Source: Cyanobium sp. FGCU52 (GTDB lineage Bacteria > Cyanobacteriota > Cyanobacteriia > PCC-6307 > Cyanobiaceae). Taken from it: 50,460 nucleotides of DNA. Position 1 is the first letter of the stretch. The number at the start of each line of letters is the position of its first letter. Shown here one piece after another: positions 1 through 7,431 of the stretch. The stretch covers positions 1 to 50,460 of the forward strand of contig JANWUS010000084.1 in assembly GCA_024958715.1 (NCBI GenBank). The letters run 5' to 3'. The notes under the pieces were generated by a model. That model worked only from the letters and a program-made list of their open reading frames with translations. It had not been told where the DNA came from and did no database searches. The position numbers and the translations under genes are program-made.

Positions 1-216
1 CTGCGAGGCCAGAGCGCCTCCTGAGGGACGCGGAGCTTGCTACCTAATCAAGTGGTTATTTGACGAGAGATGCCATGTTGCCAGAATAGCGGGATGCCAG
101 CCCACAGCCGTACTCCCTCAGGATTGGAGCCTGGCTCTGGACCATCAACGAGGATCCACAACTGGGACCAAGACCCACCGTATTCATTGAGGATCAGCAG
201 GGTACATGGTGCCCGT
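1..216. other. No supported gene; lower-GC flank
   Basis: This stretch lies downstream of the broken UPF0126 gene. Open frames exist on both strands, but none has a recognisable family, a convincing start, or the strong GC bias at third codon positions of the genes further right. The base composition is visibly less GC-rich than the rest of the window. I cannot assign anything here; the neighbouring gene to the left may lie outside the window. Confidence 0.4.
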
Positions 217-862
217 TCAGTCTCTGTCAGTGACGTCCGGCAATCTGAACCAATCGGGAACCTTGAGCTGCCAGTGAATGGCACTGGCTCGGAAACCAAA
301 AATCAAGCCCATACAGATCAAAGAAACGAGATTCGGCTGGACTGATGTTGTTGACATCAACACTGCATAAACCAGGCAACCAAGGCTGACCGGAATGGCG
401 TAGCTCACGCTTCATCAGCAGATTGTCACGTCCTGCCAGCACATCGCGAATCAAGCCACCGCCAATCGCGGTGATGATCCCCAAGATGATCGGGGCCAAC
501 GGCAGACCAAAACCCAGCATCCAGGCTATCGCCGTACCCTGAATAGCGAAGAGGGCAATTCCCACCGCATCCAGGTAGAGCAGCACATTCTGAATCTTCC
601 GCCTGGAAATGAGGCGATAGGCCACAAAAGCAACGGTGCTTGCCAGCAGGGAGACCCAGATATAAAAAAGATCAGTGGCCCAGAACACATCCTGGCGCAG
701 GATCAGATCGCGAATCGTGCCGCCACCAATGGCAGTCATCAGACCCATGACCAAGGCTGTCAGCAGATCAACCCGGAACGGCGCCATAGCGAGAACGGCT
801 GTGGCAGCAAATGCCACGGTTCCGGCCACCGCAGCAATCTGGCTCATGTCATGCATGGTCAT
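217..862 (-). pseudogene. UPF0126 (YadS-like) membrane channel gene with an internal frameshift
   Basis: The family consists of small polytopic inner-membrane proteins related to trimeric intracellular cation channels; substrate in bacteria is unsettled. The first ~150 residues show both family glycine/RD motifs (GGGTIRD and GGGLIRDVLAGR) and hydrophobic helices. After the residues LLMKREL, near base 405-410, the frame becomes unrelated and stops at 227. The expected continuation (YAIPVSLGCLVYAVLM, then FGFRASAIHWQLKVPDWF) lies in another minus-strand frame ending at 217. Joined, the two parts give the normal family length of about 210 residues, so a small indel (one extra or two missing bases) broke one gene. 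ATG at 862 is chosen; ATG 856 and TTG 874 are alternatives. It is either a recent pseudogene or a sequencing error. Family assignment is confident; whether the break is real is not known. Confidence 0.7.
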
Positions 863-1246
863 CGCGTCAGACAACGCAAGGTGTTGAATCGCGTGCAGGC
901 CCGATTCCCATCGCAGACAACTGGCCCGAAAGTCTGACAGAGCGTTTCACACCTCATGCTCCGGAAGAAGCTGGCCTTTTCGCCCAGGCTGCGGATGACA
1001 GCCTGCACGAATCCGTGCCGCGGCTGCAGCAGTTTCCCTTTCGGCCTGACTACAATGGCAACACGCAGGAGATCGTGGCCTGCCTGTGGCGCCAGCGGAA
1101 GCAGGACGACGCCACACTTCAGCACCAGCAGGGCTGAGTTGCGAGAACACGCTCAATGGCTTTGCGGCACAGATCCATTGCAGTGCGGTTTGATCTGATC
1201 GTTTTCCAGAAAGACCCAAAGCGGGATCTCACGGCAGTGATCAAGC
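863..1246. other. Gene-free stretch of about 380 bases
   Basis: The region lies between the start of the UPF0126 gene and the end of the DUF4079 gene. I read all six frames. Open stretches of up to about 100 codons exist, but none contains a recognisable motif, membrane segment or plausible start with a Shine-Dalgarno sequence. It may hold the promoter of the UPF0126 gene or decayed coding sequence, but I see no specific evidence for either. Confidence 0.4.
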
Positions 1247-1957
1247 TCAGGGGGCAGGGGCCTGGGGCGGCGGCGGACAGCGCTGTTCGCTCCAGTTGCA
1301 GGCCCCGAGGAAGGGCTTCTGCCAGCTGAGCGGGATCGTGAGCAGATCGCGGCTGCCGGTGATGCCCTGCAGCGTGAACAGAACGGCCGCCAGTACGCTG
1401 GCGCTGACATGCAGCCGCCGCAGGCGAGGCTCCCTGAGGATCTCCGGCCGGGCCCCCAGCGAAAACAGCATCAGTCCCACCACGGCCACCCCGGCCCAGT
1501 AATGGGAGGTCCAGAACTCGGCGCTGAACGGGTTGTCGCTGAGGCGGAACACCTCCGGCTGGGCCCCGAGCCCCAGGATTCCGGCCCAGGTGAGGAGCGC
1601 GAAGCTGAGCCGGTAGGCCTTGGCTTTGACGCGCCACAACGCCACCAGCGAGACAAACGTGCCGATCAGCACCAGCAGCAGCGTCAGGGCCCGGGAGGTG
1701 CCGCCCTGGAAACTGCCGGGATCCCCCTTGGTGGCGATCACCACCGTGAGGGCGACCAGAACGATCCCCACCACCGCCACCGCCAGCCAGCTGCCGAGAT
1801 CGGCGTGATCCCGACCGGTGGTGGGGGGGAGCTTGGCCTTGTCGACCCGGCGGGAACGGGTCTGCACACCGAGGCGGATCGTCATGCCGATCAACGGATA
1901 GACGATCACCACCGCCAGGGCGGGATGGAGCACCCAGAGCCAGTCGACGGTGGACAT
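1247..1957 (-). CDS. DUF4079 family membrane protein
   Basis: This 236-residue polytopic membrane protein resembles DUF4079, found in cyanobacteria and plastid-bearing lineages and of unknown function. It starts at ATG with a hydrophobic N-terminus (VLHPALAVVIVYPLIGMTIR, residues ~9-28) typical of the family. Further membrane segments lie near residues 55-75, 90-110, 120-135, 150-170 and 185-200. The C-terminus ends in a proline-rich tail. It begins only 4 bases after the stop of the upstream DM13 gene on the same strand, so the two are almost certainly co-transcribed and probably translationally coupled. Both products are envelope proteins, which hints at a shared role in membrane redox or electron transfer, but that is inference from context. 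Confidence 0.75.
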   Translation of the reverse strand: MSTVDWLWVLHPALAVVIVYPLIGMTIRLGVQTRSRRVDKAKLPPTTGRDHADLGSWLAVAVVGIVLVALTVVIATKGDPGSFQGGTSRALTLLLVLIGTFVSLVALWRVKAKAYRLSFALLTWAGILGLGAQPEVFRLSDNPFSAEFWTSHYWAGVAVVGLMLFSLGARPEILREPRLRRLHVSASVLAAVLFTLQGITGSRDLLTIPLSWQKPFLGACNWSEQRCPPPPQAPAP

Positions 1958-1961
1958 AGGT

Positions 1962-2435
1962 TCAGGGGTTCAGAGGGGCCCAGGCCATTGTGGCGTTGAA
2001 TTTCTGGCACCAGATCAGCACCGATCGCTGCCCCTTCAGTTCGATCGAATCCGGGATCGGGTAGCTCTGGGCGCCGGAGGACGACTTGAGCGGGGCCAGG
2101 ATCGTGTAGGTGCCCGGCTTGAGCGGGTAGTGGGGCGGCTTGGTCGCCGCCAGCGGATTCGCCGAAGGGCTGAAGACCACCTTCAGGTCGGGGGCCTGGT
2201 CATTGGTCTTGAAATCACGGCTCAGAACCAGCACCTGCCGCCCCCCTTCCCTGCGGATCTGGATGCTGCCGGTCACGGGAGCCTCGGCCATGCGGAGCTT
2301 CCGGGCGGCCGCCGCCGCGGCCAGCCACGTCTCGGCGGGCGCGACCCCCCGATCCTGAGCCAGGACGGGAAGAGCGGGGACGCTCAGAATGGCCATGGCC
2401 AGAGCGCCCGCCAGGGTTGTCCTTCGAACGGTCAT
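1962..2435 (-). CDS. Exported DM13-domain protein
   Basis: The product has 157 residues. It begins with a clear signal peptide (MTVRRTTLAGALAMAILSVP followed by an ALPVLAQ cleavage region, about 26 residues), so it is exported to the periplasm or lumen. The mature part fits a DM13 domain: alternating beta strands, a central LVLSRDFKTNDQAPDLKVVF segment and a C-terminal VLIWCQKFN segment with the single conserved Cys. DM13 domains are proposed to bind a redox cofactor through that Cys; this is a family-level proposal. The ATG at 2435 was chosen because it is directly followed by the signal peptide; upstream in-frame sequence looks non-coding. It is the first gene of a two-gene operon with the DUF4079 protein and is divergent from the sigma-factor pair. 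Confidence 0.75.
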   Translation of the reverse strand: MTVRRTTLAGALAMAILSVPALPVLAQDRGVAPAETWLAAAAAARKLRMAEAPVTGSIQIRREGGRQVLVLSRDFKTNDQAPDLKVVFSPSANPLAATKPPHYPLKPGTYTILAPLKSSSGAQSYPIPDSIELKGQRSVLIWCQKFNATMAWAPLNP

Positions 2436-2583
2436 GTCAACGGCTCGGCGGTGGAGTGGGGTGGAACAGGGGGGCTGGAATCCGGAGGGATCGACCCCGC
2501 ACCTGGCGATTACCGCTGAGAGACCCGATCGGATTGGATCCCCGTAACCCCGCCGACACGGACCAGCGCCTCTCCTGCTCGAC

Positions 2584-2685
2584 GTGGTGCTGTGGGGACT
2601 CACCGTTCTCGGGATCGTGCTGATGCTCGGCGGGATCGTGCTGAGCCACAGTCCGGACCCATCCGATCCGGCGCCTCGCCGGTAG
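2584..2685 (+). CDS. Possible 33-residue single-helix membrane peptide
   Basis: A short frame opens with GTG and encodes one strongly hydrophobic helix (VLWGLTVLGIVLMLGGIVLS) followed by a Ser/Pro/Asp-rich tail ending in Arg-Arg. It ends 30 bases before the sigma-factor gene on the same strand and could be the first cistron of that operon. The sequence is too regular for a random GC-rich frame, but there is no obvious Shine-Dalgarno site and no upstream ATG, so it could also be chance. I recognise no family. Confidence 0.25.
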   Translation: MVLWGLTVLGIVLMLGGIVLSHSPDPSDPAPRR

Positions 2686-2715
2686 ACGGATGGCCGAGCC
2701 GCAGCGGCTGAACTG

Positions 2716-3300
2716 ATGGGAGCGAACCCCTTCGATACCGATGCGCCGGAGCAGGCGCGGGCGGAACCGGATCCCTCGGGATCCCCCTGCCCGTTCGAGG
2801 ATCTGGGCGCCCTCTACGACACCTGCGGCGGCCCCGTCTACCGCCTGGCCCTGCGCCTGTGCCGTTCCCGCCAGGAGGCGGAGGATCTCAGCCACGATGT
2901 CTTCCTGCGCTACTGGCAACAGAAGCGGTACGAGCCGGCGAGGGGTCCGGTGCTGGCCTACCTGCTGCTGCTGACCCGATCGATGGCGATCAACCGGCTC
3001 CAGAAACGCCGCAACCGCTGGCAACTGGTGCAGCGCTGGTCGGAGCAGCTGTTCCCCTCGGCGGTGCCCGGTCCGCACGACCATGCCGAGGCCGAGAATC
3101 TGGCCGAGCGGGTCCGCACGGCCCTGGCATCGATCCCCGCCAGTCAGCGTGAGGTTCTGGAGATGGCGTACTACGAGGGCCTGAGTCAGTCGGCGATCGG
3201 CGAGCGCCTGCAGGTGCCCCTCGGCACCGTGAAAACCCGCGCTCGGCAAGGACTGATCCGCCTGCGCGAGCTGCTGATCGATTTCCGGAGCGACCCATGA
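2716..3300 (+). CDS. ECF-type RNA polymerase sigma factor
   Basis: The 194-residue protein has the two-domain architecture of group 4 (ECF) sigma factors. Region 2 lies at about residues 28-95 (LYDTCGGPVYRLALRLCRSR, then AEDLSHDVFLRYW for core binding and -10 recognition). Region 4 lies at about 135-190 (LASIPASQREVLEMAYYEGL, then QSAIGERLQVPLGTVKTRAR), a helix-turn-helix for -35 recognition. Regions 1 and 3 are absent, as usual for ECF factors. The stop codon overlaps the start of the anti-sigma gene by 4 bases, which implies coupled synthesis of the pair. The target promoters are unknown; the divergent DM13/DUF4079 operon is an obvious candidate by position. Confidence 0.92.
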   Translation: MGANPFDTDAPEQARAEPDPSGSPCPFEDLGALYDTCGGPVYRLALRLCRSRQEAEDLSHDVFLRYWQQKRYEPARGPVLAYLLLLTRSMAINRLQKRRNRWQLVQRWSEQLFPSAVPGPHDHAEAENLAERVRTALASIPASQREVLEMAYYEGLSQSAIGERLQVPLGTVKTRARQGLIRLRELLIDFRSDP

Positions 3301-4037
3301 CCTTCCACGATGTCCCGCGCAAGGAAGAGGTCGACGCCCTGCTGGCGGGTCATGCCCTGGGCGACCTGGATGCCGACGAACGGCAGCGGCTGGCCGGCCT
3401 GCTGGAGCGGAACCCCGCCCTGCGACAGCGCCTGGATGAGTTCCAGACCACCCTGGAGTTGCTGCCCCTGGCCCTGCCGGCCACGGTGGAGCCTCCACCG
3501 AGGCTGCGCCGCCGCTTGCTGGCCCGGGAGGAATCCCCTGGCAGGCGGAGGCCGAGCACGGACGGCAGCGTCCGTGGCTGGCTGGTGCCGGCCGCTCTGG
3601 GAATCGCCCTGCTGGGACTGGGGTTCGAGCTGCATCAGACCCGGCAGGACCTGGCGCAACTGCAGCGGCAACTGCTGACCCAGGCACCACTGACCCGTTC
3701 GCCTGAGGCGGCGGTGATTCGCCGCCTGCCCTTGGCCGCAGCCGTTCCTGGTCTCCGGGCCAACGGCGAGGTCATGGTGACCGGCAACCCCAGCCACAAC
3801 GTGCTGATGCTGAATGATCTGCCGCCGCCCCCTGCCCATCACGTCTATCGGCTGTGGGCGAACGTCGACGGACGCAGGGTGGGCTGTGTCTCCTTCGTGC
3901 CGACCGAACAGGGCCATGTGGGGATGCTGATTCCACCGATGCCCACCAGCCTCGCCACGAGCGTGAGTGTGAGCGTGGAGAGCGATCCCGTGGGAGCGGC
4001 CCCTCAGGGCCCCATGCTGCTCAGCAGCAGGATCTGA
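3297..4037 (+). CDS. RskA-type transmembrane anti-sigma factor
   Basis: The 246-residue membrane protein should bind and hold the sigma factor encoded just upstream (4-base overlap). The cytoplasmic part (residues 1-90) has the helical anti-sigma start (LLAGHALGDLDADERQRLAG) but no HxxxCxxC zinc motif; the only cysteine of the protein lies in the outer domain. One transmembrane helix spans about residues 93-112 (GWLVPAALGIALLGLGF). It is followed by a short coiled coil and an extracytoplasmic RskA C-terminal domain with the characteristic RLWANVDGRRVGCVSFVP and PTSLATSVSVSVES segments. By family analogy the pair senses an envelope signal and releases sigma by regulated proteolysis; the signal here is unknown. 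Confidence 0.88.
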   Translation: MTFHDVPRKEEVDALLAGHALGDLDADERQRLAGLLERNPALRQRLDEFQTTLELLPLALPATVEPPPRLRRRLLAREESPGRRRPSTDGSVRGWLVPAALGIALLGLGFELHQTRQDLAQLQRQLLTQAPLTRSPEAAVIRRLPLAAAVPGLRANGEVMVTGNPSHNVLMLNDLPPPPAHHVYRLWANVDGRRVGCVSFVPTEQGHVGMLIPPMPTSLATSVSVSVESDPVGAAPQGPMLLSSRI

Positions 4038-4166
4038 AGCGGGAGGATCTCGATGGCTTTCGTAGCCAACCGCACAAGAGGGTCAGGGATGTGCGGAAGA
4101 CAATCGACGCGATTTTGGCGAAGAGAGCAACTTCACCATGACGTGTCAGCCCGCAGAAGAATCCGG

Positions 4167-4673
4167 ATGTTGCTCCTGAAGAAACTCAAGGGCGATGGCC
4201 TGTCGCTGCCACCGCGGCCAGCCGCCAAAGCGGTTGCCCTCGCATGGCTGGGTGGCTTTCTTGCCATCGCCGTCGTTGCCCTGCTGGCGGACTTTCTCTC
4301 CGTCGCCATGGTGCTTGGGTCCTTCGGCGCTACCTGCGTGCTGGTCTTCGGCTATCCCGATGTGCCATTTTCCCAGCCGAGAAATGTGATCGCCGGTCAC
4401 TTCATCAGCTCATTGACTGGCCTGATTTTTCTTGCCGCCTTTGGCCCTCATTGGTGGTCTGTCGCTCTCTCGGTTGGCACAGCGATCGCCCTGATGATGC
4501 TCACGCGCACGGTTCACCCGCCTGCAGGCTCGAACCCGGTGATCGTCTTTCTCACCCAACCACCATGGAGCTTCCTGCTGTTCCCCACGCTGATCGGGGC
4601 ATTGCTCCTGGTGGCCGTCGCTCTTCTCTACAACAATGCAACGCGAGATGGCAGATATCCCAAGTATTGGTAG
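4167..4673 (+). CDS. HPP family integral membrane protein
   Basis: The protein has 168 residues and at least four membrane helices. It carries the signature from which the family is named, TRTVHPPAGSNPVIV, plus the SFGATCVLVFGYPDVPFSQPRN segment preceding it. HPP proteins in cyanobacteria and chloroplasts have been linked to nitrite transport across membranes; that role is family knowledge and not tested here. ATG 4167 gives the normal family length; an upstream ATG at 4053 would add 38 Arg-rich residues with no membrane character. The gene has noticeably lower GC than its neighbours and stands alone between convergent units, which could indicate later acquisition. Confidence 0.82.
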   Translation: MLLLKKLKGDGLSLPPRPAAKAVALAWLGGFLAIAVVALLADFLSVAMVLGSFGATCVLVFGYPDVPFSQPRNVIAGHFISSLTGLIFLAAFGPHWWSVALSVGTAIALMMLTRTVHPPAGSNPVIVFLTQPPWSFLLFPTLIGALLLVAVALLYNNATRDGRYPKYW

Positions 4674-4731
4674 CCGCTGAAGGTCAACCCGAAGGGGCAT
4701 CAGCGAAACGCATTTCGGCGGGATGGAGCAC

Positions 4732-5901
4732 TCAGAAGAAGAACTTCACTCCGAGTTCCACTCCATTCTGATTGATCAGATAGGCACTCCTCGGGCTCTG
4801 ACCGTTGTCGCGGTCGAGATGCAGATAGCGCCAGGACACATCGAGCTGGGTTGAGTTGCCGATCGCATAACCCACGCCCACCTGCGCATTGGCCGACAGG
4901 TCACTGCCTCCCCCGACACCCGAGGTTCCCACGTCGCCGCGGGCGAACAGGCGCAGGCGCGGCGCCACAAACACCTGCCCCCAGGTGCCGAACAGGGCCT
5001 GGGCATAGGGCTGGCCGAAGGAGTCGCTGCGGCTGCGCAGCTGGAAGGACCCACGCTCGAGGGCATTGGTGATCGTCAGGCCCACATCCACGATCCGCAC
5101 CCCCGCATAGGGCACCACCGTGACCGCGCCGGGCCAGGCCACGGCCCTCTCCCGCTCACCGAAGCGGTAGCGCAGGGCGATGTCATAGAGGCCCTGCTCG
5201 CTGTCCAGGGTGGTGTTCAGGCTGCGGGCGATCTCGCGGTTCGAAAGCCCGGCCAGGGCCTGGAGGGCACGCCGGTCGCGGGAGGACAACCGCTCCCGCA
5301 GCCGCCCGTCCAGCCGGTCCCCGAGGCGGCCGTCCAGCCGATCGCCGAAACGCTCCCGCAGGGCCGCCAGCCGCTGCCCGTCGAGCCGCTCCCCGCGGTC
5401 GCGCTGGCGCAGCTTCTCCCGCAGCGGGCGGCGATCCTGCAGGCGGAGCAGGTCGACGATCGCCCCGCGCTCAGAGGGGAGGGCCGTGGCCTTCTCGCCT
5501 CGCACGCTCGTGTAGCTGACGTCGGTCATCAGGCCCACCCGGCCGTACTCGACGCTGCCCCGCAGGGAGAAGGCGGAGGTGAGGGCCCGCAGGGCCTGGC
5601 CCAGGCTGAAGTCCGCGTCGGCGGTGAAGCCGTTGATCGTGGTGCTGGTGGTGGTGCGAATCGGCGCGAAGCCGTAGAGCTCAAGCGTGCCGGCCCACGG
5701 GGACTCGGGCTTCACCTCCGGTGACGGCGTGGAGTCCGCCGGCCCATCACCGGCAGCGGCGGCGGCTGGTGGGGGAACCTCGGCCTGGGCCTGGGCCTCG
5801 TCGAGGGTGATCGGCTCGAGTTCCGCCGCGGCGACCGACGAGGCCAGGAGCAGGGAACCGGCAGCGACTCCGCAGCTCAGCAGCCGGGCAGGCAGGGCCA
5901 T
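4732..5901 (-). CDS. Outer-membrane beta-barrel protein with an Arg/Asp-rich insert
   Basis: The 389-residue product starts with a signal peptide (MALPARLLSCGVAAGSLLLA, cleavage near the AAAE at ~26) and an Ala/Pro-rich linker to residue ~68. It then shows amphipathic beta-strand segments of a small outer-membrane barrel (for example GTLELYGFAPIRTTT, VGLMTDVSYTSVRGEK, VTVVPYAGVRIVDVGLTI) and ends with the Phe-rich C-terminal strand GVELGVKFFF recognised by the BAM machinery. Between early strands (residues ~152-215) sits a highly charged helical stretch with repeated RLDGRL/GDRLDGRL/RERL units. I do not recognise the exact family; it resembles cyanobacterial OmpA-barrel-like or porin-like proteins. 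The upstream in-frame extension was rejected because the signal peptide starts at 5901. Confidence 0.7.
   Translation of the reverse strand: MALPARLLSCGVAAGSLLLASSVAAAELEPITLDEAQAQAEVPPPAAAAAGDGPADSTPSPEVKPESPWAGTLELYGFAPIRTTTSTTINGFTADADFSLGQALRALTSAFSLRGSVEYGRVGLMTDVSYTSVRGEKATALPSERGAIVDLLRLQDRRPLREKLRQRDRGERLDGQRLAALRERFGDRLDGRLGDRLDGRLRERLSSRDRRALQALAGLSNREIARSLNTTLDSEQGLYDIALRYRFGERERAVAWPGAVTVVPYAGVRIVDVGLTITNALERGSFQLRSRSDSFGQPYAQALFGTWGQVFVAPRLRLFARGDVGTSGVGGGSDLSANAQVGVGYAIGNSTQLDVSWRYLHLDRDNGQSPRSAYLINQNGVELGVKFFF
5257..5448 (-). repeat. Imperfect charged repeats inside the barrel gene
   Basis: About 190 bases encode short imperfect repeats of the type RLDG-R-LGD-RLDG-R-LRE-RL, with related DRR and ERLDG units on either side. 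At DNA level the units share CCGTCCAGCCG-like segments a few tens of bases apart. The tract is in frame and is dominated by Arg, Asp, Leu and Gly, quite unlike the flanking beta-strand sequence. It probably grew by slippage or short duplications. Confidence 0.55.
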
Positions 5902-5956
5902 GGGACGGGCAAATGGTGCCGAGCCTAGGGGGTGAACCCGGGGATGGGACCGATCG

Positions 5957-6376
5957 TCAGCCCCGCACGATCCGCTCGCGGCCCCAGGCGGCGGCCAGGC
6001 GCTCGTGAGCGGCCAGATGGCGGCGGATCGGCTCGCTCGGATCCTCGGCATAGCGGCGGCGCAGGTCGGCGGCCGGCGCCTCCAGGAGGCCTGGCAGGGG
6101 CAGGCTCGGGCCCTCGTCCTCACCCTCGAGGCGCAACGCCTCCGCCGACAGCACCTCCACCAGTTCCTCCTGCGGCGGGCCCTCACCACCGCGGCCCCGG
6201 CGACCCGGAGCACCGGAGAGGCGCCAGATCTGTACCTCGCTGGCGGGCGGACAGTGAAAGGTGAGCAATTCGAAGGGGAACACCACCCGCTCGAGATGAA
6301 CGGTGTCGGGGCCGAGGCAGCGCAGCACCAGCAGATGGGGACTCCCATTGCGATAGCCGCAGGCGAGGGAGGACAT
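5957..6376 (-). CDS. DUF1830-like cyanobacterial protein
   Basis: The protein has 139 residues; ATG 6376 is the first methionine before the conserved start of the domain. The N-terminal half (residues ~5-65) matches the pattern of DUF1830: a CGYRN start, LLVLRCLG, then ERVVFPFELLTFHCPP. Function is unknown. The C-terminal half is charged and helical, with Arg/Glu-rich segments, and has no motif I recognise. It follows the small-protein cluster on the same strand and precedes the outer-membrane barrel gene. It has no signal peptide or membrane helix, so it is presumably cytoplasmic. Confidence 0.65.
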   Translation of the reverse strand: MSSLACGYRNGSPHLLVLRCLGPDTVHLERVVFPFELLTFHCPPASEVQIWRLSGAPGRRGRGGEGPPQEELVEVLSAEALRLEGEDEGPSLPLPGLLEAPAADLRRRYAEDPSEPIRRHLAAHERLAAAWGRERIVRG

Positions 6377-6486
6377 GGCGATCCCGTGGGGAGGGAACAA
6401 TCCAGGCACCGGATCGCCTTCCGGAACTGTGATCCCGGCAACGAAGCGATGAGTTTGGGTGCTTCTACCCAGTGGGGAGGCTGTCT

Positions 6487-6750
6487 TCAGCCCCGGGGCT
6501 TGATCAGCTGGAGCACCTGGGGGCCGAGCCCACCGGCCCGCCGCTCGCACTCCAGCGATTTCAGGATCAGGCGGGCGGCTTCATCGGTGTCGCCGCGCTC
6601 GGCCGCCACCTTGGCGCGACCGTCAAGAGCGGCGGCCCGCTCAAGCAGGTGCTGGCGCCGCTCCGGATCCGATGCGGAGGCCGCCCCGGCAAGGGAGCGG
6701 GGAGGAACGGGACGGGCGGATGGGGACGTCAGGGTGCTCGTTCCTGTCAT
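6487..6750 (-). CDS. Small helical hypothetical protein (87 aa)
   Basis: The N-terminal 30 residues are Ser/Thr/Pro/Ala-rich and probably disordered. The rest is predicted helix (RRQHLLERAAALDGRAKVAA, then DEAARLILKSLECERRAGGL). There is no signal peptide, membrane helix or known domain. It lies 11 bases downstream of another small gene on the same strand, so it is probably the last of three co-transcribed small genes. The helical half, with GDTDEA, resembles the helical half of its neighbour (TRGDTSRTAWL), so the two may be distant duplicates; that is a weak visual similarity only. Confidence 0.5.
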   Translation of the reverse strand: MTGTSTLTSPSARPVPPRSLAGAASASDPERRQHLLERAAALDGRAKVAAERGDTDEAARLILKSLECERRAGGLGPQVLQLIKPRG

Positions 6751-6761
6751 GGAGAGGGACT

Positions 6762-6983
6762 TCAGGTGCCGGGTTCCTCGTGATTGCCGCCCAGGGCGGC
6801 AATCTGGTCCCTCAGCCAGGCGGTACGCGAGGTGTCGCCGCGGGTGAGGGCCACCGCCAGTGCGAATTCCAGCTTCTCCAGCTGGTGTTCGCTGGCCTCG
6901 GCGCGGGAGCCCCGGCCGGGCAGGTGGGAGGAGGACGCAGGAGACGGGGAAGTGGGGTAGGCCATCATCCGCTTTCTTCCCAT
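6762..6983 (-). CDS. Small helical hypothetical protein (73 aa)
   Basis: ATG 6983 is preceded by a GGGTGG sequence about 7 bases upstream and leaves a short gap to the preceding gene; ATGs at 6968 and 6965 are alternatives. The first 30 residues are Ser/Pro-rich; the remainder is a single amphipathic helical region (HQLEKLEFALAVALTRGDTS, then TAWLRDQIAAL) that could be a short coiled coil. No domain is recognised. It is the middle gene of a leftward run of three small genes. Confidence 0.5.
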   Translation of the reverse strand: MGRKRMMAYPTSPSPASSSHLPGRGSRAEASEHQLEKLEFALAVALTRGDTSRTAWLRDQIAALGGNHEEPGT

Positions 6984-7017
6984 GCTGCCACCCCGCGCCA
7001 GGGGGCGCGAGAGGTCG

Positions 7018-7317
7018 TCAGGCGGCAGAGATGTAGGGGACGTCGTCATCGTCCAGGGAAGCCGTCGGCACGGGGGCTGTCACGGGCTCGCTCTCGAGCA
7101 GATCGCGGCAGTCGCGCAGCAGGCGCTCCACGCTGTCGAGGCTCTCGAGCTGGGCGGGGTCCACGGCCTCGTCGTCCTGCTCGCGGGCGGCCAGCTCTCC
7201 TTCCATGGCCGCGAGCCGCTGCTCCAGGCTCACCAGCCGCTGGGAGAGGGCATGGATGGTCTCGGCGAGGTCGTGGGTGTTGCGGGTGATCCGGAAGGAA
7301 ACCGAAGAGGAGGTCAT
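7018..7317 (-). CDS. Small coiled-coil hypothetical protein (99 aa)
   Basis: The protein starts at ATG 7317 with a short beta-like segment (SSVSFRITRNTHD), followed by a heptad-rich coiled coil (HALSQRLVSLEQRLAAMEGE) and a second acidic helix (LDSVERLLRDCRDLLESE). It ends in an acidic Asp-rich tail. No catalytic motif, signal or membrane segment is present. The length and shape fit a small cytoplasmic adaptor or scaffold, but the function is unknown. It heads a leftward run of three small genes. Confidence 0.5.
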   Translation of the reverse strand: MTSSSVSFRITRNTHDLAETIHALSQRLVSLEQRLAAMEGELAAREQDDEAVDPAQLESLDSVERLLRDCRDLLESEPVTAPVPTASLDDDDVPYISAA

Positions 7318-7431
7318 CGCTGGCGCAGGCGGATGCCGGCATGACAACACAGGAGACAGCCCGCCTCAACCCGCCTTGGCGCTCATCTCCCAGACTGGCG
7401 GCGCACGAGCGGATGCGGGCCCGAGCCGCCG

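Noticed and set aside
4676-4717. Small hairpins (CGAAA-cgca-TTTCG and CGCTGA/TCAGCG) between HPP and the barrel gene
   Set aside because: Stems are only 5-6 bp without a T run; chance is likely, though a weak bidirectional terminator is possible.
5257-5448. Repeats considered as a CRISPR array
   Set aside because: Units are short, irregular and in frame within a coding sequence; no regular spacers exist.
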